A DNA stretch of 64,000 nucleotides. It comes from Tenodera sinensis (Eukaryota; Arthropoda; Insecta; Mantodea; Mantidae). This document shows positions 34,305 to 45,627 of the stretch, piece by piece (within the stretch, counting starts at the first letter, position 1; each line of letters opens with the position of its first letter). Below the pieces are notes generated by a model, which searched no databases, was not told the DNA's origin, and saw nothing but the letters and a program-made list of their open reading frames with translations. The stretch is taken from positions 62,425,773-62,489,772 of the forward strand of contig CM060972.1 of the NCBI GenBank assembly GCA_030765045.1, read 5' to 3'. The translations under genes and the position numbers were made by a program.

Positions 34305-34640
34305 GTATGTATAAAGCAGAAGCAATCTCATCTTACATGTCAAAACTATACATTATACAGGAGTATGTCACATCAGTTATGAAGATTTTAGCACTGTGGT
34401 CAAGCCTAGACCTATTGACTTCTAAGCTTCATGGAGTCAGGAATATGGCAAATATAAGGGTAGTCAGATCTGATGGCAGTAGGCATAAAGAGATCCCTAA
34501 CATTTCCAGATTGAAGTTTCTGAAACCTTTTTTCAGGGCTCCCATCCTCACAGAAAATTTGGGCAGAAGCTTCTGCAACCAGGAAGAAACAGTTTCTCCT
34601 CAAAGCACACCTACCACATAACAATTATCCACAGCACCTG

Positions 34641-34920
34641 ACCCTAAAGGGTTATCCTCTGTGGTCTAGGGGTAACTTGCTAGCCTCTGGTTCTTGTCAC
34701 AGCAGAGGGCGATGGATTTTTTGGGACATAAAAATCCTTAGCATGGCTTCCTTCAGAAGGGATGTAAAGCTGGTGGTCCGTATATTTATGGCACATGAAA
34801 GAACCTGAAGCCTGGTAAAAGAGGCCTCTGAGCAAAATTAAGTGGTCTTCCAAGCTCAGTATAGAACATCCTGTTCTATATTGAGCATGGAAGACCACTG
34901 AGAACCACAGCAATTATAGA
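34641..34920 (+). repeat. tRNA-like repeat fragment and 28-bp-arm hairpin
   Basis: ctgtggtctaggggtaactt at 34660 resembles a tRNA A-box, and a B-box-like ggttcttgtc follows, suggesting a SINE head. Within the body, arms 34841-34868 and 34872-34899 are reverse complements with two mismatches and a 3-base loop (tcc). The SINE assignment is tentative; the hairpin is certain. Confidence 0.6.
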
Positions 34921-35026
34921 GATTGCATAAATAAAAACTCAATTTCAATTTGACCCTAAAGGAAAACCCAAGGTTAGGGGACCTGCCCAAAGGCATTTAA
35001 ATCCCAGATCCTCTGAAAATAAGCAG

Positions 35027-35268
35027 TTTTTTTTTTTTTTTTTTGGTTAACATCCTCGAATGTAGTGTCATATCGGACGTTAATGGATGAAATGGGTGAA
35101 ATGATGCTCAAATGAGCCTGAGGTCCATATAACTTTAAGTTACCAGACATTCATCTTCTCAGGATAAGGGAAAACCTTATCCGGATAACTTACCCTAAGC
35201 AAGATGCAAACTCGTGACCTCTTGAACGTGAGGCAGACATGCTAACCATCATGCTACAACGGCAGGCT
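35027..35268 (-). mobile_element. tRNA-derived SINE family 3 (antisense)
   Basis: Poly-T (35027-35044) marks its A-tail. The body matches 10069-10295 in reverse (gctcaaatgagcctgaggtc, cttatccggataacttaccc, gcaaactcgtgacct). An 8-bp target duplication, ATAAG(C/T)AG, flanks it at 35019-35026 and 35269-35276. Confidence 0.88.
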
Positions 35269-35279
35269 ATAAGTAGGTT

Positions 35280-35820
35280 GATAACAGACAGTGCAAACTG
35301 AAGTTGTTGAAAATACAATATAATAGAGGAAGCATATGTCCTACTAAACATGGGTATGTAAACAAATTATTTGCAGGACAATTTTAAGTCCATGGGTACA
35401 AGTCATTGTTCCATATACTCTATTTTGCTCTCAGATGATTTCCATTTTGACTACATCACAGCGTAAGTGAAATACCTGCAACTATTTTCGGACACTGCAC
35501 TGTATCTATACTGTGCAGTATATAAGGGTGCATTTAAATAATTCATGTTTTCTGCTATAGCTGAATGGAAATGTGTTACAAAATATGCCTGGACATATAA
35601 ACAGTATATCTTAAGACAACATTCTTAATATTATTGTTATGTACGTTGCAATACCATGAGAAAACGTTTTCAAATGACACCCAATATTTTTTTGTGTATC
35701 ATCTCAAATGCTTTATTGTGTATGATTGTACAAACTCTCAACAATTTTATTTTATAAAATGTTAATTTATGTTATTTGTTTATACAACATACATTGCTGT
35801 GGTAACCAATAAACAGTTGA
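35280..35820. other. Intergenic stretch without recognised feature
   Basis: AT-rich. No coding or repeat structure recognised before the SINE piece at 35825. Confidence 0.5.
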
Positions 35821-35824
35821 AATA

Positions 35825-35885
35825 GAGAGGTAGAACTGGAACTTAAAAATTCAATGCCACAGCCGGGATTTGAACCACAGACCTT
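35825..35885 (-). mobile_element. SINE family 1 fragment, left side of the Gypsy insertion site
   Basis: An antisense SINE piece from gagaggtagaactgg to ccacagacctt. Its first 41 bases are the exact reverse complement of 42026-42066 on the other side of Gypsy copy 2. It ends in CCTT, the left target-site duplication. Confidence 0.9.
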
Positions 35886-36659
35886 TGTGGCGAAATGTCG
35901 TTGGGTGGATCTCGTTGAATCGCCATTTGATGCGTAATGTTGTTGGTCACGTTGTGTCGCCCTTTGATTTGGTTCGTTCCGGCTAGTTCAGGATGAGATC
36001 TCTTTCTTTATCTCGGGTATGCGTAGGTGTTATAGACTACCCAAGAAAACCTTTGTATATTGTTTATTACTTCTTATACTTTTGGGAGTTATGCCGATTT
36101 TCTATACGCAGAGGAAGCGCACTCACGTCTGCACCTCACAACGTGCAGTACTGGTCTGGGGTGAGTAGTGACGCTTTCTGGCTTACCCACGCTAGGAAAA
36201 ACGTTCTCTCCAATTTTAAATGTCATGACGTCATCCAAAAGAAAGCCTCGTATCCAAAATGCTATTTCCTTTTCCCGCAATTTAGAAATGTCCCTTTCTA
36301 TTATAACATGTTCTTTTTTGAATTCCGAATATCTAGTTACCTTTTTATGATTAAACGATGTTTACTTTATATTTTATTAAATATATCGCGCGACTTTTAA
36401 GGTTGGCAGACCTGAATTTTGACTGATTTCAAACTATATGGTATGACGTCATGACTCGTTAATTTCAAACCAATAATGCGTTTATACTACAAATTTAACG
36501 ACTATTATTTACTCATATCTTGCTCACCTTACAACACTTCCTGCTCTATTATCTATTTATGTTATTACTCAGCACTTATCGCAAATCTCACATCCGGCAA
36601 TTAAATTAAAACGTGTCTTTATCAAGCCCATTCGATTGGAAATCTAAATTTTGGTATCA
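35886..36659 (-). repeat. 3' LTR of Gypsy copy 2
   Basis: 774 bp, bounded by TGTGGCG and GGTATCA on the + strand. Next to it at 36660-36673 is the complement of the purine tract (aatgcccccattt). TGACGTCA palindromes lie at 36226-36233 and 36444-36451. Confidence 0.95.
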
Positions 36660-37428
36660 AATGCCCCCATTTATGTTATTTTATTATTTCATAATAAAAT
36701 AATGTAAATGTCTTGCCCGAAAGAAAAATTAAAAATTACTCCTGTATTTTGAATAATCGGCAACACTCCCATTATATACAATTTTCAATTACACTGTTTT
36801 GAAATTGGTTATTAACATATTTTCTCATTAATCTTTTTAACATGACAAACAATTATACACTTGACTTAACATTAATCCTTAAATACTAATTACAATATGT
36901 TATGGTTTCTTCTGTGAAGCTTTTATATAAAGGTTAAATTTCAAGAGTCTTTCTTTATACTTCCTTCTTTTAGTTCATGTTTGCTCACTTTGCTCTCACT
37001 ATCACTTGCACTGTGACTTTTCACTTTTGTTATTGTAACACATATCTTTACTAGATCCTTTAAGCACTAAAATGTACATATATTTATATACATCCATTAC
37101 ACTCTTCAGACAAGTTCTTTCTTTGTCTTGCTGTGATAACTATCTATACATCTAAATATTTTAACAAATGTTTACAAAGTAAATATTCTGTTTTCTCTCT
37201 ATGCGGAGATGAACATTTTAACAATCTTTCTGAAGCTGTTATTGTGAGCTCTATACAATATATTTTTAAGCTCTTTGTAGTATATAGCAATTCACATTCT
37301 GCATTTGTCATGAATACGTAAGTACCTAACCAATATATGATTTTCAAGTAAGCTAACATTTAAATTTTATCTCAAAGCTGATTGGGAGCCAATAGACAAA
37401 TGACACTTCGAATTTTTTTTACATGAAG
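36660..37428 (-). other. Gypsy copy 2 untranslated region between pol and 3' LTR
   Basis: Counterpart of 3558-4330. AT-rich, no env-like frame, polypurine tract at the LTR edge. Confidence 0.75.
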
Positions 37429-39087
37429 TCAAGGTTCCAAGGTACCACACGGTTTCTTGTATGGTCGAAGGAGTTGTTTATGCCACCTTCCCAGACATTT
37501 TTCATTTTTAACATCTTTTACTTCATAGGTATGATAACCAAATTTTGATATAATTTCTGCAGGACCTTTATATAACAATTCCATCCTTTTGTTCCTACCT
37601 CGCAACGCACTTGATAACTTATGGTCTTTAACTAGTACCCAATCGCCTATCTTAGGTTCCCATTTATGTTTTCTACTCTTTTTCTTTAATTTTCGCTTCT
37701 CTGCCTTTTTCTTGATTCGTTCAAAAGCAATTTTCGCTCTTTCTTCTTCACTTAACTGAATGTCATTAATTTTCAGTATTTTTGGTACCCCGATCAATAT
37801 TGGTTCTGGTTCAATTCCTAACATTAATTTTATTGGGGCAAACCCAGTAGTTACATTAATGGTGTGATTGATAATCTTTTCTATCAATGGACAATATTTC
37901 ACCCAATCCTTGTGATTATGATGTGTAAGTACACGTAAATAAATTCCTATATCTCGGAGGACACGTTCTGTTGGATTCCCTGATGGAAAGTATGATAATT
38001 TAGTTTTCTCGCGTCTAATATCACCCTAATCTTTCCATTGGCCTTATTTACAATACATAGGGGATTCACAAATTCTGAATTCGAAATCTCAATAACCTCA
38101 TCTTCTAACATTGACTTTATAACTGCATCTACCTCTTCTCTTATTGTACTAGGGATAGCTCTCGCTTTATGTGTAAAAGGTTTGATGGGTATCATCTCAA
38201 ACGAATGAGTATAAATATTACATTTACCAGGTTTCTCAGAGAATACTTCTTTATTTCGGATTAATATTTCAAACAGCTTATCCCTCTGTTGTTCATTTAG
38301 TTGATCAGCCTGAGTTACTTTTTCCCTCAACAATTCTTCTAAGTCTTCACTACTCTCCCTATCATAGTACCCAGTTGCGTCAGAAAACCTCAAATTGTCT
38401 ATGAAATCATTTTTATCCCATTCTACATTTTCTTTATTATCGACACTGTACTCTTTGACATTTACTTCAGTTAATTCCATAGCTCCTACTTTAACATATT
38501 CTACAAAGAATTGTATCCCCTTGGATTTCTTCTTCCTCTTTTTCTCTTACAATAGTTTCTGAACTACTATCTTCCACAAAAGGCACTATAATGGTCTCAT
38601 CTTCAACTTTCATTTCTACAATCATGTTTTTAAAATTCACCACAGCTTCCCAGGCATAAAGACAATCACAACCTATTATAATATCTGTCACAAGTCTTCC
38701 TACAATCAGAAATAAAATTCCAAGTATTCTCCCATTTATTTCAATATTTATCATTGCTTGAAATTTTACTCTCTCTTTTCGTTTTCCCACAGCTAGCGAG
38801 CAATATATCCCATTAACTGGTAAAGACATTACTTTAAAACCACTACTTTGTAAATTATCATAAAAATTTTGTGAGCATACTGTGCTATTTGATCCCGTAT
38901 CTATAATTGCATTGTATTGTTTTCCATTTACTCCAATTTTGATTTTAGGTGGATCTCCTACTTTTTCTTTTTCGTTTTCGTCGATTCTATTTTTCCATTC
39001 TCTCTTCTTTTGTATCATCATTTGCCTTCCAGGACTATTTATTTCCGAGTACTTATCACAATCATTACTAGGATACCCAGTTCTCAC
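37429..39087 (-). pseudogene. pol: pol remnant of Gypsy copy 2
   Basis: It begins overlapping the gag stop in the -1 frame and encodes the aspartic protease (IIDTGSNSTVC). A single-base insertion relative to copy 1 near 38507 breaks the frame (ends 38491). The frame resumes at 38480-37947 through the RT N-terminal edge (FVNPLCIVNKANGKIRVILD) and terminates shortly after the deletion junction. The integrase C-terminal part is 37902-37429 in another frame (INVTTGFAPIKLMLGIEPEP to GTLEP). The junction after ARKLN matches copy 1 except for a 7-base difference. Confidence 0.9.
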
Positions 39088-41012
39088 TGAAGGCGCGTTT
39101 GACCGGGTCTGGCGTTTCCCTGATTTTTAGGTATGGCTCCTGTACTATTTCCCGAATTGTTACTTCTGTTTTCCTGCATTAAATCGGGGTTACTTCCTAC
39201 CATGTTTTTGACCGTGTTAATGGCCTCAACCATTTCAGCATTTTCAGGGGAATTTCGTCCATTAGAATACCTTTCTCCCTGTCTTGGTGACCTCGGTCTA
39301 AACTCATTATCTCTGTTTGTCCAATACCCATTATTTGAATTTCTACTATGTCCAAAATAACGTCCCCGTCTACCTCGATCAAATCTATTTGTATTCATAT
39401 AATTCACCCTTATATTTCTTCCCCTTAGATTACCATTTCTATTTTGGTGATGCCCTTCCTGGTTATATCTACCTTGATTTTCCCACCGGAATGATTCCAT
39501 CCTTGGTACTGGTCCTTTATATCTTTCCCTAATCTCACTTCTATTCTGATAATACTGTGCCCCTTGCCCGAAAGAATTTACAGTTTCTTTTTCTTCATAT
39601 TTATTTCCAAATGCGTGTTTTGGCTTATTGACTTCTAAGGCTGATAATAATTCGATCATAGCTGCAATGCTACCGGGTCGGGCTATGATTAGGTAGTGTT
39701 GAAGCGTTTCCGGAAAATGTGGAGTAACTATATTTATTAGATCTTTTTCATCTAAGGGAGGATCCAACATCTTCGATTTTCTCGCTATTCTCATAAAATA
39801 GTTGACCATCGATTCCTCCGATCTAGGATTAAACTTTCCATTGCTTAATTCAACTCTAATATTAGCCTGCCTACTAGCTCCCCAATATCTGGTTAAAAAG
39901 ATGTTCCTAAAGGTCCTGTAATCATTATTGTTACCCATAGAAAGGCCTAGCCAATTGGCAGCATTACCCTTTAAGCATTTTCTTACTATCACCATCTTGT
40001 ACTCCTCCGGTATGTGTTTCACCGTGAAGTACTCTTGTAACCCTTCTAAAAAGGCTTTAGGATCATCTGAATCTTCATTTTCAAAAACTGGAGGTGTCAT
40101 TTCATTTAAGACATGGTTAGGCCAATGTAAATTTGAATTGTCACCTGTCCCTGAACTATTTCTGAGATCAGAATGGGAATTACTGTTACCTCTATTTTGC
40201 ATCGAAATGTCAGCTGATACACCTGGTATTGCCTCGTTTCTTGCAGCTTCATTATTAAGATTGTTGTGATTACATGCATTTTCATTTAATTTCAAATTTT
40301 CTAAGGCCTCTTTTACCTGAGTAATTTCTGTTACTACTCCTTTTATTTGGTCTGTAACATCCTCCAAATTTCTAGCCTGCCTTTCACTTTCTACATCAGA
40401 TCTTTCCATTCTAACTTTACACCCCTGTAACTCTTCTCTAATTTCTTCCCTGTCTTTATCTAACCTTTGTACTACCTCTTCCCTTTGTTTGTCTAATCTA
40501 TATATTACTCTTTCCCTTTCTTTATCTAATTTTTCACTCACTTGTTGACCTAATTTCTTTTCAGAATTCTTTACTTCTTGCCGTATTGTCTCTAATTCTC
40601 CCTTAACCTGTTCTCTATTTTCTTTTACTTCACTACTAACTTTATTAATTTCCTCCCTAACTTCTTCCATAAAGGTTTCGAAAGCTCTCTTCTGATTCTC
40701 CAATTGCATTCCCACTTCCTGTTGTCCCTTCTCTAATTTCTGTCCTAACTCTATACTAGTTTCATCTATCTTACTCATCTTTTCCATTATCTTTTGAAAC
40801 ATATTCTCTATTTCTGACATAATTGCTGGCCTTTCTGAATTACTACTAAACATTTCTGAGCTACCTCTAGGTGTTTCTCTAACGTTCTGATCTTCTACTT
40901 CTTGGCATATTCTGCTACTGATTATATTTTGATTATATTCTTCCATCCTAACTACACTTTTCTCAATTTCCGGACTCTCAAAACCTAGAAAATCGCTATC
41001 ACTGTCTTCCAT
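39084..41012 (-). CDS. gag: Gag polyprotein of Gypsy copy 2 (intact)
   Basis: 642 residues from ATG at 41012 (MEDSDSDFLGFESPEIEKSV) to TGA. The open frame extends a little further upstream, but only to non-ATG codons. The order is an acidic N-terminus, a long coiled coil (~80-240), the Gypsy capsid domain (~290-450; DDPKAFLEGLQEYF, FLTRYWG) and an Arg/Gly/Asn-rich basic tail (~480-590) without a CCHC knuckle. It is nearly identical to copy 1 except in the coiled coil. There copy 2 lacks the 63-bp repeats but has an extra REEVVQRLDKD segment. It is uninterrupted, so a functional particle protein is possible. Confidence 0.92.
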   Translation of the reverse strand: MEDSDSDFLGFESPEIEKSVVRMEEYNQNIISSRICQEVEDQNVRETPRGSSEMFSSNSERPAIMSEIENMFQKIMEKMSKIDETSIELGQKLEKGQQEVGMQLENQKRAFETFMEEVREEINKVSSEVKENREQVKGELETIRQEVKNSEKKLGQQVSEKLDKERERVIYRLDKQREEVVQRLDKDREEIREELQGCKVRMERSDVESERQARNLEDVTDQIKGVVTEITQVKEALENLKLNENACNHNNLNNEAARNEAIPGVSADISMQNRGNSNSHSDLRNSSGTGDNSNLHWPNHVLNEMTPPVFENEDSDDPKAFLEGLQEYFTVKHIPEEYKMVIVRKCLKGNAANWLGLSMGNNNDYRTFRNIFLTRYWGASRQANIRVELSNGKFNPRSEESMVNYFMRIARKSKMLDPPLDEKDLINIVTPHFPETLQHYLIIARPGSIAAMIELLSALEVNKPKHAFGNKYEEKETVNSFGQGAQYYQNRSEIRERYKGPVPRMESFRWENQGRYNQEGHHQNRNGNLRGRNIRVNYMNTNRFDRGRRGRYFGHSRNSNNGYWTNRDNEFRPRSPRQGERYSNGRNSPENAEMVEAINTVKNMVGSNPDLMQENRSNNSGNSTGAIPKNQGNARPGQTRLQ

Positions 41013-41227
41013 TTCTAAGCTATTTACATGTGTTTTTCTACTCACCAATATTTCACAATTTTCACTATTATTTTCACTATTACTATTTTTTTTTTTTTTT
41101 TTTTTTTTTTTAACTGCACTTAAACTTGTTCACTACACGTTTCACAGATGTTGACACGCTGGGCACCTTCTTGTTTGCTGGTTCTATGCTGGCTTGGTCG
41201 TCTTGGGGTTGGTCTATTCTCTCGACG

Positions 41228-41245
41228 CCACACGTTGGGTCTCCA
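41228..41245 (-). promoter_or_regulatory. Putative primer binding site of Gypsy copy 2
   Basis: In element orientation, TGGAGACCCAACGTGTGG begins two bases after the 5' LTR end. TGG pairs with the CCA end of a tRNA. I could not assign the priming tRNA. Confidence 0.65.
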
Positions 41246-41247
41246 TT

Positions 41248-42021
41248 TGTGGCGAAATGTCGTTGGGTGGATCTCGTTGAATCGCCATTTGATGCGTAAT
41301 GTTGTTGGTCACGTTGTGTCGCCCTTTGATTTGGTTCGTTCCGGCTAGTTCAGGATGAGATCTCTTTCTTTATCTCGGGTATGCGTAGGTGTTATAGACT
41401 ACCCAAGAAAACCTTTGTATATTGTTTATTCCTTCTTATACTTTCGGGAGTTATGCCGATTTTCTATACGCAGAGGAAGCGCACTCACGTCTGCACCTCA
41501 CAACGTGCAGTACTGGTCTGGGGTGAGTAGTGACGCTTTCTGGCTTACCCACGCTAGGAAAAACGTTCTCTCCAATTTTAAATGTCATGACGTCATCCAA
41601 AAGAAAGCCTCGTATCCAAAATGCTATTTCCTTTTCCCGCAATTTAGAAATGTCCCTTTCTATTATAACATGTTCTTTTTTGAATTCCGAATATCTAGTT
41701 ACCTTTTTATGATTAAACGATGTTTACTTTATATTTTATTAAATATATCGCGCGACTTTTAAGGTTGGCAGACCTGAATTTTGACTGATTTCAAACTATA
41801 TGGTATGACGTCATGACTCGTTAATTTCAAACCAATAATGCGTTTATACTACAAATTTAACGACTATTATTTACTCATATCTTGCTCACCTTACAACACT
41901 TCCTGCTCTATTATCTATTTATGTTATTACTCAGCACTTATCGCAAATCTCACATCCGGCAATTAAATTAAAACGTGTCTTTATCAAGCCCATTCGATTG
42001 GAAATCTAAATTTCGGTATCA
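41248..42021 (-). repeat. 5' LTR of Gypsy copy 2
   Basis: 774 bp, almost identical to the 3' LTR. It would contain the promoter. TGACGTCA palindromes lie at 41588-41595 and 41806-41813. Between the primer site and gag lies a 27-base A-run in element orientation (41086-41112). Confidence 0.95.
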
Positions 42022-42140
42022 CCTTCGGCTGTGGCATTGAATTTTTAAGTTCCAGTTCTACCTCTCACACATTGCCCACACATGGCTTGTGTGTTTTAAA
42101 AACACCAACAGTAAGTTTGTTGGCATAAATAAATAATAGT
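42022..42140 (+). mobile_element. SINE family 1 fragment, right side of the Gypsy insertion site
   Basis: It begins with the CCTT duplication, then cggctgtggcattgaatttt in sense orientation, and continues to the SINE 3' end (cagtaagtttgttggcataa). Opposite in orientation to the piece at 35825-35885. Confidence 0.92.
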
Positions 42141-42409
42141 TGAAACAGAACTTCTATTTATCCATGTCAACTGAACAATAACATTGTTAACATTAACATA
42201 AGCTACAAATGCAAATGTTCAATTAATTAAATGTTCAAAATGTTGTCCAACTATAAGCTGGCAATTTGAATGATGCAAAACAATTCTCTCGCTTTCATTT
42301 AAAAACATTTTATCTTTATTCATCCTTTTAGAACATATATGTACATGTTGTTGGATATATCAGGTTACATAAAATGCTAAAGTAACTGTCTTAATGGTAA
42401 AAAAATCTT

Positions 42410-43135
42410 CAAAATCACAATTGCATATATTCATCTATGTCATAAAAAGCCCTATCAATTAAGTAATTTTTTAAGCATTTATTAAACTTGGAACCAGTTG
42501 ATTGTTTAATTGTGGTTGGCAGCTTATTGTATAAAGTTTTCCCAATTACAAGTGGATTTTTATCAAAGAATTTCTTACTCTTCACTTCCCTATACATATT
42601 CTCTTTAGTTCTTGTGTCATATTTATGTATACTGCTGTTACTCCTTATATTTGTAGTTCTCCTAACTAGTAAAATAACTCTAAAAATATATAATGCAACC
42701 ACTGTAAGATTTCTTTCTTTTTTAAAAATTTCTCTACATGAGTCCCTTGATTTTAGTGAACAAACAATCCTTACACACCTCTTCTGTAATACCAATAATC
42801 GTTTTAAATTCTCTTTAGACGTTGTACCCCATAATTCAAATAAGAATGAATTATTCCATAATAAATCAATCTTAAATTAGGTTTATCCAAATAGTGTGCC
42901 ACTTAATTTAATAGATAGATACCCTTACTCATTTTCTTGCATATATAATTTACATATTTTGTCCATGATAAGTTTTTGTCAATATGCAATCCTAGAAATA
43001 AGTGATCATCTATTGTATCTATTTCTTCATTTCCAATTTTAACTTTCATATTGTTGTACATGCAGCTACTAATTTTAAAATATATTATGCTTGTCTTGTT
43101 TAAATTATTAACTAGGTTAATTATTAACATTATTT
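42410..43135 (-). mobile_element. LINE (Jockey/CR1-type) ORF2 C-terminal region
   Basis: The - strand encodes KTSIIYFK then DTIDDHLFLGLHIDKNLSWT, and KKMSKGIYLLN (43130-42900). After a break it reads VLQKRCVRIVCSLKSRDSCR, YIFRVILLVR, VIGKTLYNKLPTTIKQ and EYMQL-stop (42795-42415). This is the typical region after the RT motifs of Jockey/CR1-like LINEs. 5'-truncated. Confidence 0.85.
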
Positions 43136-43139
43136 TGGT

Positions 43140-43997
43140 TAATTTCCAAAAATAAACTGGATCAATAATATCAGGAAATTAAACCATTTATTCAGCTACC
43201 TTTGCAACATTTGTTGTATAAAACAACTGATAGCTTGTATGATCATCTTAAGATCTTTTTAGAAGACTATCCTACCTTGCATGTATATATTTTCAATCTT
43301 AAAATTCTTTTTATGCAATCAAATCAATAACATATAGGAAATTCATGAGATAAACACTAGACCAGCCCTGCTCAATGCAGTGCCTGTGATATATTTTACT
43401 GGCATCCTTCATAAGCAAATTTTTACTTCGACGATTTCTAATATTAATTCAAATTTCAGGGCAAAACTATTTCCTTCTGAATATCTTCCCAGTATACACC
43501 CGTAAAGTATGTTTTTGTATCCTAAAGTGTATTCATTACTTGCCTAACCAGTGCTTTCCCTTTTTCCTCTCAAAAGAAGGGTACTTACCCTAGTGGTGCT
43601 TTTATCATTTCATGCAGCTGTACCGCTATTGTGTCATAAAACTTTCTGCCCTAGCAAGACAGACAGATTCACTGATACCCACTCCCTTTTACCATAATTT
43701 TCACTTTCCTCTGACCTGAACTTGTTGGCAATTGGAGACAGTCACTTTATGAGAAGCTTGGAGAAACATGTATATTCCAGAAAATTTGCCAGTAATTCGC
43801 CTCGGCTATTTAAGCAGGGCAGACAGTTAAATAGTGGTTGTGATGGTGCTGCATCTCCTTAGGCATGAGTTAAATGTGCCTGAGCACATGAGAAACCTGG
43901 AGAGAACTGCTCTAGGCAAAAGGTAACATCCATCATCTGAACTTTCTTGCTTCCAGAAATGTATACTATGAAGCCATGAAAATATTGACTGTTCTTC
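43140..43997. other. Intergenic stretch without recognised feature
   Basis: Low coding potential. Nothing assigned. Confidence 0.5.
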
Positions 43998-44001
43998 TTA
44001 A

Positions 44002-45623
44002 CCCTTTCACAGCTAGCACATTGGTGATGTACACATAATTCTTGTGCTGATTTTTTTTGCCCACAATTTCATTGTCTTATTTCTAAATAAGTTCTATATT
44101 TAAGAACAGGTAATAACATTTCATGCAATAATCTTACCTTTTCTAGTTGTATATCCACTCCATTCAACAGAATATGTGATGAATATTTTATCCTTTGTTT
44201 TATAATTATAATGCACTGATACGAATATAGTAGACTTCCTTTATAGTCTTTCTTACTAAGAAATTTCAAATTAACTATCTTGTAGAAATCTATTACAAAA
44301 TACACAAGCGTATTGCTTTTGTTTTTACCCCTAAACTCTAATACTGAAGGTGGGTGTGGTACCTCTCAAAACAGGGAACAACGCACAATACCACATTACA
44401 CTGGGAGCACATATACCTGGATTCCCTCCTCTTTCAGCTGTTTTTGTATTTGAACAAATTGTACAGTTTCTTGTTGGGTTCTTTTTCTTTTCTGTGGGGG
44501 GTACAAGGGATGGAAAATGCCTCTCTTCCTAATGAGGACAATCAGATGATGTTGAAGGGCGTCCTTTTTTACTCAGCCGTTTTGGAGTAGTATGCTTTCT
44601 TAGCAGCTCTCAAATTACTTCTAAATGGAAATCTGCAAGTGCAATGTTTGCACCAGTTTTGACATTATATAATATACAAGAATTTAAAATAGATCAATCT
44701 AAAAGATGAAAAAAGAACTTTTTGTACAATTTGATTGATTTCCACATGGAATGTACAGAAGAAAGCAACATATCAGTTTTGTCAACTGCCCCTGTGTTCT
44801 GGTTGTACTCAAGGACACACTCCCATGACATGTAATTACGGAAGTGGGGAGTTTCAATCAGAGGATCAGTAGACCAATACTCTCCCCTAGAAAGTTTTTT
44901 GTGCTCTTGGCATGAGCATGGTCAGTGCTAAAAACACATATATTTCATCTACATTAGTGTCATGCCATTTTTGAAGATGAGGAAGGGGAGGGTGGAACCA
45001 CATTTGTCATAAATGAATAGAAACTGTTTGTCTCTTCCACTACTTTCTGCATTATATCTACACTAAAAAAATGACAGAAACAGTCTGATATCTGTGGCAC
45101 AACTCAAAGTCCCAGCTATGATTCCCACAACAGTCATCAAATGGATGGATTCGTGGCACAAACGCATCGTCTTTCCATCGAAACAAAGGAGCTTGCACCT
45201 GTGGTCTTTTACACGAATGTGAGGACCTATAATATTGCAAACTATTTCTTGTTCAGTTTCACGTTCACCTTCACTTCCGGATTCACTAGATGGGAAATCA
45301 AACTCTTCATCTGATTCTAAAGTTGTAAAAATATCTAAAAGTTCTTTGTCGGAAAACATGTGCCTGGCACAGAATGACGCCATCTCAGCTCAACTGGCAG
45401 TGGTATGCGGTAATTTCCTGCAGCTAACATGTGAATTGTGCACAGTTTACTATAAAACCCTGCAGATGTCATAAGACAGTGCATGTGGGTCCACTTTAAC
45501 ATAAGTGGCTCGGAAGTTACAGGGATTCGAAAATGCCATGATCCACAACCGAGTATACCCATGTTCAACAAGACAGCAGCAACATTTTACGACCGAGTTA
45601 ACTTGGACTTAACAGTGAAAGGG
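44002..45623 (-). mobile_element. piggyBac element, internally deleted
   Basis: It starts CCCTTTCAC and ends GTGAAAGGG, flanked by TTAA on both sides (43998-44001 and 45624-45627), the piggyBac target duplication. The - strand encodes the transposase N-terminus (MASFCARHMFSDKELLDIFT, acidic SESGSEGERETEQE; from 45383). Near 44830-44710 it encodes the late segment around TGAVDKTDML and WKSIKLYKKFFFHLL. At 44525-44340 it encodes the Cys-rich C-terminus (RHFPSLVPP, RNCTICS). At 1622 bp it is shorter than autonomous piggyBacs. The central catalytic part is missing and stops are present. Confidence 0.9.
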
Positions 45624-45627
45624 TTAA

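Larger units (their letters stand above)
35886..42021 (-). mobile_element. Gypsy-type LTR retrotransposon, copy 2 (both LTRs, internally deleted pol)
   Basis: A 6136-bp element with 774-bp LTRs at both ends (TGATACC...CCACA in element orientation), 4-bp target duplication CCTT (35882-35885 and 42022-42025), primer site, gag, a pol remnant and a purine tract. The two LTRs differ at only about three positions that I could see, which implies a recent insertion. It lacks most of RT, RNase H and the integrase core, exactly like copy 1, so it must have moved using proteins supplied by a complete relative. Confidence 0.95.

Noticed and set aside
36168..36350. Protein-coding genes inside the LTRs (also 35993-36400 and 41355-41762)
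   Set aside because: Chance frames in duplicated LTR sequence, broken in the related LTR of copy 1.
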